64,000 bases of DNA from Alkalibacillus salilacus (GCF_030812915.1 NZ_JAUSTQ010000003.1:238777-302776), one strand, 5' to 3'. Counted from the stretch's first letter, positions 1 through 9,475 are shown. The notes: generated from the letters alone by a model not told the origin. Program-made: numbers and translations.

Positions 1-29
1 ACGTCAACAACTACTTTTGCGATGTTCAC
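1..29 (-). CDS. priA: Primosomal protein N' PriA, first nine codons only
   Basis: Only the beginning is inside the window; the gene runs off the left edge. The frame opens with GTG at 27-29 and reads M-N-I-A-K-V-V-V-D, the usual N-terminus of the PriA replication-restart helicase. An AGGTGA ribosome binding site overlaps the coaBC stop codon. PriA follows coaBC in B. subtilis and its relatives, so position and residues agree. The gap to coaBC is 9 bp, which implies cotranscription and probable translational coupling. The identification rests on nine residues plus synteny. Confidence 0.7.
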
Positions 30-38
30 CCTTTTCAC

Positions 39-1235
39 CTACATTTCTTTCGTTAAGGTCGACCACAATTGTTGTGCAACTTTTTCTTTAGATTGAAGCG
101 GAATTGATTGATGCTCACCTTTATTTGTTAGGACTTCAACAGCGTTCGTGTCCGTCTTAAACCCTTGTTCATCTTGGCTAATATCATTAACGACAATCGC
201 ATCTAAATTTTTACGGGCCATCTTATCACGACCGTTCTTGATCGCATCATCTGTTTCTGCTGCAAACCCAACGAGGTATTGAGTTGATTTCGCTTTACCT
301 AGAGCTTGTAAAATATCTCGTGTTCTTGTTAATTCAAGTGTTAAGTCACCTGACTGTTTTTTCATCTTACGGTCATACTGATTGGTTGGCTTATAATCAG
401 CAACAGCTGCGGCACTTACCACAATATCTTGATCATTAAAACGAGACATGACCGCATCATACATGTCTTCTGCAGTTGTCACATCCACTCGCTCAATATT
501 AGGAGGCGTTTCCAGTTCGACTGGACCACTGACTAATGTGACATTTGCACCTAAGTCACATGCTACTTTAGCAATGGCAAAACCCATCTTACCTGAAGAA
601 TGATTGGTAAAATAACGAACAACGTCAACTGCTTCAATTGTCGGCCCTGCTGTGACTAGTACTTGTTTTCCAGCTAAAGGTTGATAAGAGTTTTGTTTTT
701 CAGTTTGTTCTACCACATCAATTATTCGCTCCGGCTCTTCTAATCGACCTTTACCTACGTAACCGCAAGCTAAATAACCATCACCTGGTTCAATAAAGCG
801 GTAGCCGTATGCCTCAAGTGTCGTTAAATTATGTTTGACGGCTGGATGGTCATACATATGAACATTCATTGCCGGGGCCACATAAACAGGACTTGTCGTT
901 GCAAGTAATGTTGTTGTTAACATATCATCTGCTAGACCGTTGGCAACTCGCCCTAATAGGTGTGCTGTTGCTGGAGCTAAAATAGTTAGATCTGCCCAGT
1001 CAGCTAAATCGATATGAGCGATTTTTTCTGGATTTTTTTCATCAAAGGCATCTGTGTAAACGGGATTTCGAGATAGAGCTTGGAATGTTAATGGGTTAAC
1101 AAATTCCGTAGCTCCTTCTGTCATGATTACCTTGACATCATAACCCCGTTGAACTAACTTGCTTGTTAGTGCACATGCTTTATATGCAGCAATGCCCCCT
1201 GATACTCCTAGTAATACATGTTTTTGTTGTTCCAT
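39..1235 (-). CDS. coaBC: Bifunctional phosphopantothenoylcysteine decarboxylase / phosphopantothenate-cysteine ligase
   Basis: Carries out two steps of coenzyme A synthesis: ligation of cysteine to 4'-phosphopantothenate (CoaB) and FMN-dependent decarboxylation (CoaC). The N-terminal half is the flavoprotein domain: GVSGGIAAYK near residue 15, the catalytic-His segment HIDLADWAD, the PAMN motif and the ACGYVGKGRL substrate flap. The C-terminal half begins with VTAGPTIEAVD and holds NHSSGKMG and AAVADYKP, typical of CoaB. I chose the ATG at 1233-1235 because GGAGGCG lies at the right distance; eight upstream in-frame codons lack such a site. Gives 398 aa, the usual size. A terminator and repeat separate it from rpoZ, so it may have its own promoter, which I could not identify. 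Confidence 0.97.
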   Translation of the reverse strand: MEQQKHVLLGVSGGIAAYKACALTSKLVQRGYDVKVIMTEGATEFVNPLTFQALSRNPVYTDAFDEKNPEKIAHIDLADWADLTILAPATAHLLGRVANGLADDMLTTTLLATTSPVYVAPAMNVHMYDHPAVKHNLTTLEAYGYRFIEPGDGYLACGYVGKGRLEEPERIIDVVEQTEKQNSYQPLAGKQVLVTAGPTIEAVDVVRYFTNHSSGKMGFAIAKVACDLGANVTLVSGPVELETPPNIERVDVTTAEDMYDAVMSRFNDQDIVVSAAAVADYKPTNQYDRKMKKQSGDLTLELTRTRDILQALGKAKSTQYLVGFAAETDDAIKNGRDKMARKNLDAIVVNDISQDEQGFKTDTNAVEVLTNKGEHQSIPLQSKEKVAQQLWSTLTKEM

Positions 1236-1332
1236 GGGTTTCGCCTCCATCTTTAACATGACGTTTAATTCATTACTTTCTACTAAAATCTGTTAAATCT
1301 TAGTGTTGATTTTCAATTGATGTAGCACTGAG

Positions 1333-1476
1333 TTGTTGAATTGTGAGGAGCGAAGGTGGCGACTCCTGCGGGAAAAGCACGAGTCTCGAGACCCCGCAGG
1401 AAGCGCTTTTCTTCCGAGGAGGCTCGAGCCGTGCCCGCGGAAAGCGTCCACCGAAAGCGGATCACAATATCAACAA
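1333..1476 (+). repeat. Modular palindromic intergenic repeat, copy 1 (minimal form, 144 bp)
   Basis: GC-rich block in an AT-rich gap of about 380 bp between coaBC and rpoZ. The ends are imperfect inverted repeats: TTGTTGAATTGTGA on the left and TCACAATATCAACAA on the right. Inside, GGTGG faces CCACC, CCTGCGGG faces CCCGCGG, and GCACG faces CGTGC. Two palindromes, GTCTCGAGAC and GGCTCGAGCC, flank a variable segment. This copy has the short form at every module site, with GCAGGAAGCGCTTTTCTTC at site 2. A further 40 bp on the left (TTAGTGTTGATTTTCAA and following) is also shared with copy 4. Reading frames that cross it are not genes. Confidence 0.9.
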
Positions 1477-1500
1477 TGGACTTTAACAAAGCTCACTACT

Positions 1501-1534
1501 AAAAAAGAACAACCTGATTATAAGCAGGTTGTTC
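1501..1534 (-). terminator. Rho-independent terminator after rpoZ
   Basis: Perfect 10-bp stem (GAACAACCTG / CAGGTTGTTC) with an 8-nt loop. On the minus strand it is followed by a run of six T. It ends the yicC-remA-gmk-rpoZ transcript before repeat copy 1 and coaBC. Confidence 0.85.
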
Positions 1535-1618
1535 CTTGATTGGGCCATCATGTTTTGCGCTAGGTGGTGCATAGCTTAATGCCATCTCATCACCAACCTG
1601 CATACGCTAAGATACCTA

Positions 1619-1819
1619 TTATTTATAGTCTTCGATCGTTAGCTTATCTTCGATGATTTCTTCTAATGCCTGACCAACATACTTCGGTGACTTATGGTCA
1701 TCAAGCATATAATTCTGTTCATCATGCAATTCACGTGCACGACTTGAAGCTGCAATCACGATTGCATATTTTGAGTCAATCTTTTCTAGCAAATTGTCTA
1801 CTGACGGCTCTAAAATCAT
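1619..1819 (-). CDS. rpoZ: RNA polymerase omega subunit
   Basis: Small RNA polymerase subunit that helps fold and hold the beta-prime subunit. The 66-aa protein starts [18 protein letters not shown] and has the conserved core [16 protein letters not shown], with helices typical of omega. Length matches Bacillus omega (about 67 aa). Its ATG overlaps the gmk stop as ATGA (4 nt), and GGGAGTG lies just upstream, so translation is probably coupled to gmk. It is followed by a strong terminator. Confidence 0.96.
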   Translation of the reverse strand: MILEPSVDNLLEKIDSKYAIVIAASSRARELHDEQNYMLDDHKSPKYVGQALEEIIEDKLTIEDYK

Positions 1820-2436
1820 AGATCAACACTCCCTAAAGCTTTTTTATATTGTGAAGCGATACGCTCTCGCTTACAGTGTTCACTTTCAACAATGGATTCA
1901 ATACGTCTGACTGCTGAATTGATATCATCATTTACGACAACATAATCGTATGCATCCATCATTTCAATTTCTTTTTTCGCTTCATATAATCGATTACGAA
2001 CAATCGATTGATCTTCAGTGCCTCGATTTATGATGCGATTTTTCAATTCTTCTAAACTTGGTGGGAATAAAAAGATAAACACACCTTCTGGGAAGTTTTC
2101 TTTAACTTGCAAAGCACCTTGGACTTCTATCTCTAAAAACACATCACGTCCTTGTGCTAATGTCTCTTCAACATATGTCTTAGGTGTTCCATAATAATTC
2201 CCTACATACTCAGCATACTCAATTAATTCATTATGTTCAATCATCTTTTTCACTTCTTCTTTAGTTTTAAAGAAGTAATCGACGCCGTCTTCTTCGCCTT
2301 CGCGAGGATGACGTGTCGTAACAGAAATTGAGTAAGCTAATGCTGGATCTTGATCGAAAAGAGCTTTTCGAACGGTTCCTTTCCCGACACCTGAGGGTCC
2401 AGAAAGGATAAACAGAATTCCTTTTTCATCTTTCAC
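1816..2436 (-). CDS. gmk: Guanylate kinase
   Basis: Phosphorylates GMP to GDP with ATP, in the cytoplasm. The P-loop [12 protein letters not shown] lies near residue 10; the GMP-binding segment includes [19 protein letters not shown], and [11 protein letters not shown] is the conserved middle strand. Its 206 aa is the normal length. The start is a GTG at 2434-2436 behind a strong GGAGGAAG site, 11 bp downstream of remA. Part of the conserved yicC-remA-gmk-rpoZ unit. Confidence 0.97.
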   Translation of the reverse strand: MKDEKGILFILSGPSGVGKGTVRKALFDQDPALAYSISVTTRHPREGEEDGVDYFFKTKEEVKKMIEHNELIEYAEYVGNYYGTPKTYVEETLAQGRDVFLEIEVQGALQVKENFPEGVFIFLFPPSLEELKNRIINRGTEDQSIVRNRLYEAKKEIEMMDAYDYVVVNDDINSAVRRIESIVESEHCKRERIASQYKKALGSVDL

Positions 2437-2447
2437 AAAACTTCCTC

Positions 2448-2708
2448 CTAGTTGTCGATGTTCATATCTTCATTAACGACACGTTGTCCAACTGTTTCCG
2501 GTTGTACAGCAGATAAAATAACGTGGTCACTATCAGTTACGATTACAGCACGTGTACGTCTTCCATATGTAGCATCTACTAACTTATTACTATCACGCGC
2601 AACAGTAATAATTCGTTTAATCGGGGCTGATTCGGGTGATACAATCGAGATAATGCGATTGGCAGACACAACATTACCAAACCCGATATTAATTAATTTC
2701 AAATTCAT
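2448..2708 (-). CDS. remA: Extracellular matrix regulator RemA (DUF370)
   Basis: Small DNA-binding protein that in B. subtilis activates biofilm matrix operons and osmoprotection genes. The 86-aa sequence [14 protein letters not shown] followed by [18 protein letters not shown] is diagnostic for the family. The ribosome binding site is AGGGGAGA. It lies between yicC and gmk exactly as in B. subtilis. Function in this organism is inferred from the family. Confidence 0.95.
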   Translation of the reverse strand: MNLKLINIGFGNVVSANRIISIVSPESAPIKRIITVARDSNKLVDATYGRRTRAVIVTDSDHVILSAVQPETVGQRVVNEDMNIDN

Positions 2709-2780
2709 TCTTGTCTCCCCTAACTTATTTCTTTATAGATTACTTCTATTATAGACTAAATAAAAGCAAAAACTCAAATA

Positions 2781-3659
2781 TTATTCTATATTTTGGACTT
2801 GTTCTTTGATTTTCTCAATAACACTCTTTAATGCGATCGCTTGCTTACTTAAGGCAATATCATTCGCTTTCGATCCAATTGTATTCGCTTCACGATGCAA
2901 TTCTTGAGACAAAAAGTCCAACTGTCGTCCAACGGCTTGATTAGAAGACAGCAATTCATCTATTTGTTCAGTGTGCGACAAAAGACGTGTCACTTCTTCC
3001 GTTATATCTCCCTTATCGGCCAACATTGCCACTTCTTGAACTAAGCGCTGATGATCAATGTCTACTTCCTTCAATGTATCCTGCAGTCGGACTAACACAC
3101 GATCATAGTAATGTTGTTTAAGCGTCTCACGGTTATCGTTTAATTCATTTGCTAGCTTTTTAATCTCTTCATTATACTGTAACACATCTTGCCTTAATGT
3201 CTCACCTTCATCGATTCTCATTTGATAAGCATTGGCGAGCGCTTTTTCCAAAGTAGACCTTATCACTTGTTCTAACGCTTCGTCTACTTGGTTGGATTCA
3301 TCTTTTTCAAGTAGACCTTCAAGTTGCAGTAAGTGATTAATCGTTATATCGCCCGGTATCCCTGTTTCGTCTTTAATTTCATGTACTTTAGCTAAATATT
3401 GGTTCAATAAAGGCCAATTAACATTTATTGTAGGCTCACTCAATGGTTCTCCATTCATTTGAATCCATATGTCTATTCGGCCACGATTAAACCAACTTCG
3501 ACATTGTGTTTTCATCTGATCCTCTAAAGCCGTTAATTCTCTTGGCAATTTAAAAGAAAAATCTAAAAAGCGATGGTTCACTGTTTTAATTTCTACAGAA
3601 ACTTGTCGATCATGATATGTATCAACAGCTTGACCATATCCCGTCATACTTTTTATCAC
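2781..3659 (-). CDS. yloC: YicC/YloC family endoribonuclease
   Basis: Member of the YicC family of RNases; E. coli YicC helps degrade a small RNA, while the role in Bacilli is less defined. The N-terminus SMTGYGQA and the C-terminal segment QELHREANTIGSKANDIALS are family signatures. The middle is a long helical region (residues about 120-250) likely to form a coiled coil. I chose a GTG start at 3657-3659 because GGTGAT lies 6 nt upstream, giving 292 aa. It is divergent from rqcH. Confidence 0.93.
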   Translation of the reverse strand: MIKSMTGYGQAVDTYHDRQVSVEIKTVNHRFLDFSFKLPRELTALEDQMKTQCRSWFNRGRIDIWIQMNGEPLSEPTINVNWPLLNQYLAKVHEIKDETGIPGDITINHLLQLEGLLEKDESNQVDEALEQVIRSTLEKALANAYQMRIDEGETLRQDVLQYNEEIKKLANELNDNRETLKQHYYDRVLVRLQDTLKEVDIDHQRLVQEVAMLADKGDITEEVTRLLSHTEQIDELLSSNQAVGRQLDFLSQELHREANTIGSKANDIALSKQAIALKSVIEKIKEQVQNIE

Positions 3660-3753
3660 TTTAATCACCAACTTTTATTTAGTTGTAACATATTCTCGCA
3701 TTATTACTAATAACATTTCAACTAATTAATGGTATAAAATCCGTAATTGTTCA

Positions 3754-3762
3754 TGCTATACT
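3754..3762 (+). promoter_or_regulatory. Extended -10 promoter for rqcH
   Basis: TGCTATACT fits the extended -10 form (TGn then TATACT), about 23 bp before the rqcH start. No good -35 element is visible at 17 bp, which is acceptable for extended -10 promoters. Confidence 0.5.
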
Positions 3763-3784
3763 GAAAACCTATGAGGTGATAAAT

Positions 3785-5503
3785 ATGCCATTTGATGGAA
3801 TTGTAACCCGTGCGATCACAAACGAATTATCTAATTTACAAGGTGGTCGCATTCAAAAAATATACCAACCAACTGATAGCGAGCTCATTTTAACTGTTCG
3901 AAGCGGTGGGAAGAATCATAGCCTACTGATCTCAACGCATTCGAGCTATGCACGCATTCATTTAACGAATGAAAAATATACAAACCCGAAAGAACCACCT
4001 ATGTTCTGTATGGTCTTACGCAAATACTTAGGTGCTGGGTTTATCGAATCGGTTGAACAAGTTGAATTAGAACGCATTATTCATATTAAGGTTCGTAGCA
4101 AAGACGAAATCGGAGATGAACAATCCAAAACCTTAATCATCGAATTAATGGGCAAACACAGCAACGTTATGGTCGTCGATCCTGAGCGAAACGTCATTTT
4201 AGACAGTCTAAAACATATCAGTCCAGCACAAAACCGTCACAGAACGATTTTACCTGGTCAGACGTATATTGCTCCGCCCGAACAAGGCAAACTTAACCCG
4301 CTTCAACTAGACGGTGACACATTTGTCCGTAAGCTCGATTTCCTCCAAGGAAAAATCGATCGACAAATGTTGAATCTGTTAATGGGATGTTCACCACTTG
4401 TTACGAAAGCATTAGCTAGCAAGGCTTACTTGGGCGATAATCAAGCATATGCCGACGTGTTTGAAACATTTAAGGATCATTTGATTAATCATCACTATGA
4501 ACCTAAACGTGCGATCGGACAACAGGAAGATTTTCATGTCTTACCAGAAGTCACATTTGATCAAGAGACTAAAACGTTCGATTCGGTCAGTGGCATGCTA
4601 GACAATTATTATGCAGGCAAAGCTGAACGTGACCGAATAAAGAATCAAACACATGATTTAATGCGCTTCTTAAAAAACGAAAAAGCGAAAAATGAACGCA
4701 AAATCAAAAAACAAGAAAAAACGTTAGCCAAAGCTGAGCAGGCTGAAGACTATCAAAAATACGGCGAACTATTAACGGCTCACTTACACCTTGTGAAATT
4801 AGGTGATGAGACGGTCGATGTTATGGATTATTATGACCCAGAACAAAAAACGATCACGCTTGAGTTGGATCCAAACAAGTCGCCAAGTGATAATGCACAA
4901 TATTATTTTAAACAGTATCAAAAGTTGAAGAAATCAAAAGAAGTCGTCCTCGTAGAAATCGAGAAAGCCAAACAAGAAATCGACTATTTCGAACGCTTAA
5001 TTCAACAACTTGAACAAGCAAGACAAGATGATGTGCAAGATATTCGCGATGAATTAGAAGAAGAAGGTTATTTGAAAGCAAAGCAACAAAAGTCGAAGAA
5101 GAAAAAGCAAAAATGGTTACAACCTGACCATTACCAAGCTTCTGATGGAACAGAACTCATTGTGGGTCGTAACAATAAACAAAACGAATTCGTGACGAAT
5201 CGGATGGCAAATAAGAATGATATCTGGTTGCACACTAAAGATATTCCAGGCTCACACGTCATCATTCGTCATAGCGATCCAAGTGATGAAACTATTTTAG
5301 AAGCGGCAATGATCGCAGCCTACTACAGTAAAGCGAAACATTCATCTTCTGTGCCAGTCGATTATACAGCGATTAAGCATGTCCGTAAGCCAAACGGCGC
5401 GAAACCAGGCTATGTAACATATGACAACCAACAGACTGTCTATGTGACACCTGATGAAAGACAGATTGAGCAGATGAAAGTAACGGAAAACAAGCCGACA
5501 TAA
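3785..5503 (+). CDS. rqcH: RqcH, NFACT-family ribosome quality-control protein
   Basis: Homologue of eukaryotic Rqc2/NEMF. It binds obstructed 50S subunits and recruits alanyl-tRNA to add C-terminal alanine tails that mark stalled peptides for ClpXP. Order: NFACT-N domain (residues 1 to about 170), helix-hairpin-helix part, long coiled-coil (about 270-450, very rich in K, E and Q), then NFACT-R from about 460 (YQASDGTELIVGRNNKQNE). The Asp-Arg pair required for function in B. subtilis RqcH appears here as Glu96-Arg97 (LERIIHI). Start is the ATG after GAGGTGAT; 572 aa. Monocistronic, with its own promoter and terminator. Confidence 0.95.
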   Translation: MPFDGIVTRAITNELSNLQGGRIQKIYQPTDSELILTVRSGGKNHSLLISTHSSYARIHLTNEKYTNPKEPPMFCMVLRKYLGAGFIESVEQVELERIIHIKVRSKDEIGDEQSKTLIIELMGKHSNVMVVDPERNVILDSLKHISPAQNRHRTILPGQTYIAPPEQGKLNPLQLDGDTFVRKLDFLQGKIDRQMLNLLMGCSPLVTKALASKAYLGDNQAYADVFETFKDHLINHHYEPKRAIGQQEDFHVLPEVTFDQETKTFDSVSGMLDNYYAGKAERDRIKNQTHDLMRFLKNEKAKNERKIKKQEKTLAKAEQAEDYQKYGELLTAHLHLVKLGDETVDVMDYYDPEQKTITLELDPNKSPSDNAQYYFKQYQKLKKSKEVVLVEIEKAKQEIDYFERLIQQLEQARQDDVQDIRDELEEEGYLKAKQQKSKKKKQKWLQPDHYQASDGTELIVGRNNKQNEFVTNRMANKNDIWLHTKDIPGSHVIIRHSDPSDETILEAAMIAAYYSKAKHSSSVPVDYTAIKHVRKPNGAKPGYVTYDNQQTVYVTPDERQIEQMKVTENKPT

Positions 5504-5537
5504 TACCGTTTCATTAAATAATAATTAATCAAAATAA

Positions 5538-5577
5538 CACCCGAAAGATTGATTTTATCAATCTTACGGGTGTTTCC
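5538..5577 (+). terminator. Terminator after rqcH
   Basis: Long stem ACACCCGAAAGATTGA / TCAATCTTACGGGTGT with a short loop, followed by TTTCCTTTT on the plus strand, 35 bp after the rqcH stop. Confidence 0.85.
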
Positions 5578-5651
5578 TTTTAAATGAAGTACAATAATTA
5601 TATAGAGAATTTCATGTCATATAAAGTATATAAATGATGCTAGCAGTTTTC

Positions 5652-5918
5652 TTAAGTAGGTTGGCTCATACCAGAAACAACTATAATTAAAAATATAAAT
5701 GCTCCAACACCGATGCTTACAATTAACGACATAATTGGGATTATATTTTTCTCATTTTTACGCGTGATCCCAATTAGGGCCAAAGTTATAGCGATTACTA
5801 AAGGTAAAAATAACATTACTTCAGAAATGTCTCTACCTCCCAGCATAGCTATAAAAATGAAAATAGGTATGATACTAAATACTAATGACAACCAACTTAC
5901 TATAGTCGTCTTTTTCAT
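5652..5918 (-). CDS. Small three-helix membrane protein, paralogue A
   Basis: Function unknown. The 88-aa protein has three predicted membrane segments (residues about 7-27, 33-50 and 60-82), separated by a short basic-acidic loop ITRKNEKNIIP. The start has AGGGGG 7 nt upstream. It is clearly paralogous to the next gene at 6082-6339: both open MKK-x-x-x-VSW-x-SL and share the loop K-x-NEKNIIP. Neither resembles a pathway gene, and no such pair sits between rqcH and pyrE in B. subtilis. Could be an envelope accessory or stress protein. Confidence 0.75.
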   Translation of the reverse strand: MKKTTIVSWLSLVFSIIPIFIFIAMLGGRDISEVMLFLPLVIAITLALIGITRKNEKNIIPIMSLIVSIGVGAFIFLIIVVSGMSQPT

Positions 5919-6081
5919 CTCTAACCCCCTTCATTGAACGTTCTTTAGTTTAAAGCCATCTTCAATGTGGTTCATTTTATGTAAAAAGATTTATGTTACC
6001 CCTAATAGCTAGTAACTATTTATACCTTCTCCGTTTATTATACTCCAACAACTCTTAATCAACTGATCGATATACTATTAG

Positions 6082-6339
6082 TTACCCCACTGCTAAACGA
6101 ACTATAATTAAAATCGGGTATGCTAAAATTCCAGAACTTATAATAAAGGCTATTAAAGGAATGATATTCTTTTCATTCTGCTTATAGAGGGCTATGATTG
6201 AAAATCCTATAGATACAAATAAAAAGAAACCTATTACTAATAGCGAAATTTCATAACCTCTTATTAGCATGAATATAGCAAAAGCAGGTAACATACTTAA
6301 AGCTAAAGATACCCAACTGACTGTACCAATCTTTTTCAT
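6082..6339 (-). CDS. Small three-helix membrane protein, paralogue B
   Basis: Tandem paralogue of the preceding gene; 85 aa from the ATG with AGGAG upstream, and the in-frame extension above that ATG lacks a site. Three hydrophobic segments at about residues 8-26, 30-48 and 58-80; the conserved cytoplasmic-looking loop reads YKQNEKNIIP. The gene pair is separated by about 160 bp with a TATAAT-like element near 6039-6044 on the minus strand, so each may be transcribed on its own. Product function is not recognisable. Confidence 0.75.
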   Translation of the reverse strand: MKKIGTVSWVSLALSMLPAFAIFMLIRGYEISLLVIGFFLFVSIGFSIIALYKQNEKNIIPLIAFIISSGILAYPILIIVRLAVG

Positions 6340-6500
6340 CTCATATACTCCTAAATTAAATCTAATAAATGATATAAACGTCACTATACCATAAAAAACC
6401 TTTATTGAGAATATTATGGAAAACTTTATCAGAGAAAAAATAGTGAATTGTAAGAGATTTAACTGAATAGTTCTTATAAGTTGGTTAACCTAATTAAACT

Positions 6501-7127
6501 TTAAGATTCAGAGCTTGTTAATATAAGATTATAACGCCACTCTAGTAATGCATGATAGTCATTTTGGTTTATTTCACCTTTATCAACCAATAAGTTGGCG
6601 ATCTGATCAAATGTCACTAGGCTAGTATTAATAATCCCCTTTTGATTGAACTGTTCTTCTGCCACGTCTAATCCATAAGTGAAGATCGATAACACATATA
6701 ACACTTCACAACCCTTTTCCCTCAAGGCTTCGACGACCTTTGTTGCACTTTGTCCTGTCGAAATCAAATCTTCAATCACAACAACACGATCACCTAAATC
6801 GACGCGGCCTTCGATCATGTTTTCTAACCCGTGCCCTTTCGGTTTACTACGAACATAAATCATTGGTAAATCTAGCAACTCCGCCGTAAATGCCGCATGA
6901 GGAATCCCTGCTGTGGCACATCCAGCAATTACATCAACTTGTGATCTATCGATTTGGTTAGCTAACTTTCTCGCAATTTGTCGGCGAACTTCTGGATAAG
7001 ACATCGTTAAACGATTATCACAATAAACAGGTGACGTAATACCTGATGACCAAGTAAACGGTTCGTTCATATTAATTTTTAATGCTTCGATCTCAATTAA
7101 TTGTTCAGCTATTGTTTGCTGATGCAT
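6501..7127 (-). CDS. pyrE: Orotate phosphoribosyltransferase
   Basis: Joins orotate to PRPP to give orotidine 5'-monophosphate, step five of UMP synthesis. The PRPP-binding signature VVVIEDLISTGQSA lies near residue 120; the early GITSPVYCDNR and the loop YVRSKPKGHG are typical of OPRTase. Its 208 aa matches the family. Last gene of the pyr operon; the start has GGAGTGG and lies inside the 3' end of pyrF. I see no clear terminator downstream. Confidence 0.96.
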   Translation of the reverse strand: MHQQTIAEQLIEIEALKINMNEPFTWSSGITSPVYCDNRLTMSYPEVRRQIARKLANQIDRSQVDVIAGCATAGIPHAAFTAELLDLPMIYVRSKPKGHGLENMIEGRVDLGDRVVVIEDLISTGQSATKVVEALREKGCEVLYVLSIFTYGLDVAEEQFNQKGIINTSLVTFDQIANLLVDKGEINQNDYHALLEWRYNLILTSSES

Positions 7128-7818
7128 AGGACCACTCCTTTACGATTGATTGATAGATTTGTTTTGGCTCGTCAGCTTGTGTGACAGCACGACCAACCAC
7201 AATCATGTCACTTCCTACTTCATTTGCCTTACGAGGTGTCGCTACACGGGTTTGATCGTGATGTGCACCATTTGCAAGACGAATCCCTGGGGTTAATGTT
7301 TTAAAATCTAAACCACAATATTGTTTGATCAAAGGTACTTCATGAACCGAGCAGACAACTCCATCAGCCCCGCTTTCTTGACTGATATGTGCGTAATGTT
7401 GCACTGTTTCTGCCATACTTTTTTGAATTAATAACTCCGATTCAAGCATTGTCTCATCTGTTGATGTTAATTGAGTGACGGCTAATAATTGAGATTGACT
7501 GTTTTCTGCAATCAAAGCTTCTTTAGCCGCTTCAATCATACGACTTCCACCTGCTGCATGAATGTTTACGATGGATGGCTCATATAGTGCTAATTGTCGC
7601 ATCGCTTCATAGACGGTATTAGGAATATCATGTAACTTTAAATCTAAAAAGATCGGATGATGCTTCCTTTTTAAATAATCGATAATACGATGCCCTTCAC
7701 TATAAAAGAGTTGCATGCCAACTTTGACTGGAACGCCTTCTAAATGATGGTTTTCTAAAAAATATCTTGCTTCCTCAACGCTTCGAACATCTAAAGCGAG
7801 GTAGATTGATGGCTGCAT
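7105..7818 (-). CDS. pyrF: Orotidine 5'-phosphate decarboxylase
   Basis: Decarboxylates OMP to UMP, the last step of the pathway. The catalytic motif [13 protein letters not shown] (residues about 57-70) with the Lys-Asp array is intact, as are the phosphate-binding segments TPGIR and VVGRAVTQA. 237 aa, normal length. Overlaps pyrD upstream by 28 bp and pyrE downstream by 23 bp, so translation is tightly coupled. Confidence 0.97.
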   Translation of the reverse strand: MQPSIYLALDVRSVEEARYFLENHHLEGVPVKVGMQLFYSEGHRIIDYLKRKHHPIFLDLKLHDIPNTVYEAMRQLALYEPSIVNIHAAGGSRMIEAAKEALIAENSQSQLLAVTQLTSTDETMLESELLIQKSMAETVQHYAHISQESGADGVVCSVHEVPLIKQYCGLDFKTLTPGIRLANGAHHDQTRVATPRKANEVGSDMIVVGRAVTQADEPKQIYQSIVKEWSYASANNS

Positions 7819-8717
7819 CGTGCGTCCCTCACTTCTTTTACAGAATTAAATCCATAAGCTTGTAATGTTTCAGGTAAGTCTTGAACTAAACGTTCGCAAA
7901 TAAACGGATTTTGAAAATTTGCTGTTCCAACCGCGACTGCATCAGCACCAGCTAGTAAGAATTCGAGTACATCTTCCGTTGATTGAATGCCTCCCATTCC
8001 AATAATAGGCAGATCTGTTTTTTGTCGAACTTGATGAATCATATGGATTGCAATTGGTTTAATCGCAGGTCCTGATAGACCACCTGACCCATTGGCAATA
8101 ATCGGCGCTTGTTGATGTAAATCAATACGTCTTCCGGTTAAGGTATTAACCATAGATAGGCCGTCTGCTCCAGCTTTTTCGACAGCCGTTGCAATATCCG
8201 TAATATCTGTTACGTTAGGCGAAAGTTTAACAAAGACTGGCTTTGAAGAAACGGATTTAACAGCTTCCGTGACGCGATAAGCTAAGGTTGCATCCGTCCC
8301 GAACTGCACGCCACCTTCTTTTACATTGGGACATGAAATATTTAATTCTAATGCTTTAACCGCGGCCTGTTCAGACATTTTTCTAGCAACATCGACGTAT
8401 TCCTCAAGTGTACTTCCTGCAATATTGGCGATCACAGGTACATCATACTGTCTTAAGAATGGGAGCTCTTGTTCAATAATTCCATCAACACCAGGATTCT
8501 GTAATCCAATCGCATTTAGCATCCCTGATGATGTCTCAGCGACTCGAGGTGTTTGATTACCGAATCTCGCTTCTCCCGTAGCTGCTTTAATCGCAATCGC
8601 TCCTAATTGGTTCAAATCGTAAAACGCGCTAAATTCACGACCAAAGCCGAAACACCCTGATGCTGGCATGATAGGATTGTTTAAATGTAAATCACCTAAT
8701 GTGACTTCTAAACTCAT
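7791..8717 (-). CDS. pyrD: Dihydroorotate dehydrogenase B, catalytic subunit
   Basis: FMN subunit of class 1B dihydroorotate dehydrogenase, which oxidises dihydroorotate to orotate and passes electrons through PyrK to NAD+. Family markers: [22 protein letters not shown] carrying the active Cys, [10 protein letters not shown], and the FMN-phosphate loop [11 protein letters not shown] / AVAVGTANF. 308 aa. ATGA overlap with pyrK and an AGGTGAT site fix the start. The adjacent pyrK confirms type 1B. Confidence 0.97.
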   Translation of the reverse strand: MSLEVTLGDLHLNNPIMPASGCFGFGREFSAFYDLNQLGAIAIKAATGEARFGNQTPRVAETSSGMLNAIGLQNPGVDGIIEQELPFLRQYDVPVIANIAGSTLEEYVDVARKMSEQAAVKALELNISCPNVKEGGVQFGTDATLAYRVTEAVKSVSSKPVFVKLSPNVTDITDIATAVEKAGADGLSMVNTLTGRRIDLHQQAPIIANGSGGLSGPAIKPIAIHMIHQVRQKTDLPIIGMGGIQSTEDVLEFLLAGADAVAVGTANFQNPFICERLVQDLPETLQAYGFNSVKEVRDARCSHQSTSL

Positions 8718-9475
8718 AGAATCACCTCACTTGCTTGTAATACAGGGCCATCTTGACAAATTTTCACATAGCCATTGTCATTCTTAGCTTCACAAACACA
8801 TGCAAAACAAGCACCGATTCCACATCCCATGCGTTCTTCAAACGATAATTGACCAGGTGTATCTATCATTTGTTCTTGTACAGCTTGTAACATCGGCATT
8901 GGTCCACAAGCGTAATAATGTTGAAAATTCAGGTCTAGTTGACTAACAACGTCCGTCACAAAACCTTTATGCCCATAAGTCCCGTCATCAGTAGAAATAT
9001 ATGTTTTAGTTAATTCTCGAAATTCATCTTCATAGAAAACGGCTTCACGTGTCGCAAATCCTAACACGACTGTCACTTGATAGTGTCTCACTAATTGTTT
9101 TGTTAAATGATAGAGCGGTGGAACGCCAACGCCACCTCCAACAACTAAAATTTGATTACCTTCTGAATGTTTAATTTCAAAACCATTACCGAGTGGGCCA
9201 AGTACATTTAAGATGGTTCCTTCTGTAAGAGTAGATAACCATTTAGTCCCATCACCTGTCACATGATAGATGAGCGTAATAGTTTGTGAGATACGGTTAA
9301 TATCTGCAATCGATAATGGTCGACGAAGCATATTTAACTTTCCGTCACCAATTTGTATATGAACAAACTGCCCAGATTGAATATGAAGCGGAATCTCTTC
9401 ACCTGATATCACCATTTCAAAAGTGTTTAACGCAATGCATTCATTTTTCTGTATCGTCATATCTTCAACGATCAT
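8714..9475 (-). CDS. pyrK: Dihydroorotate dehydrogenase B, electron transfer subunit
   Basis: FAD and [2Fe-2S] subunit that lets PyrD use NAD+. N-terminal ferredoxin-reductase fold with the FAD motif RRPLSIADI, nucleotide-binding stretch [15 protein letters not shown], and near the C-terminus the cluster ligands in [15 protein letters not shown] plus a later Cys in VKICQDGPV. 253 aa. Start ATG follows GAGGTTG and overlaps the carB stop by 4 nt. Confidence 0.96.
   Translation of the reverse strand: MIVEDMTIQKNECIALNTFEMVISGEEIPLHIQSGQFVHIQIGDGKLNMLRRPLSIADINRISQTITLIYHVTGDGTKWLSTLTEGTILNVLGPLGNGFEIKHSEGNQILVVGGGVGVPPLYHLTKQLVRHYQVTVVLGFATREAVFYEDEFRELTKTYISTDDGTYGHKGFVTDVVSQLDLNFQHYYACGPMPMLQAVQEQMIDTPGQLSFEERMGCGIGACFACVCEAKNDNGYVKICQDGPVLQASEVIL

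Noticed and set aside
1236..1332. Promoter of coaBC using TTGAAA
   Set aside because: The TTGAAA belongs to the conserved flank of the repeat, and no -10 box is at a proper distance.
1333..1539. Open frame of about 68 codons over repeat copy 1
   Set aside because: It lies in a palindromic repeat, has no ribosome binding site and is not kept in other copies.
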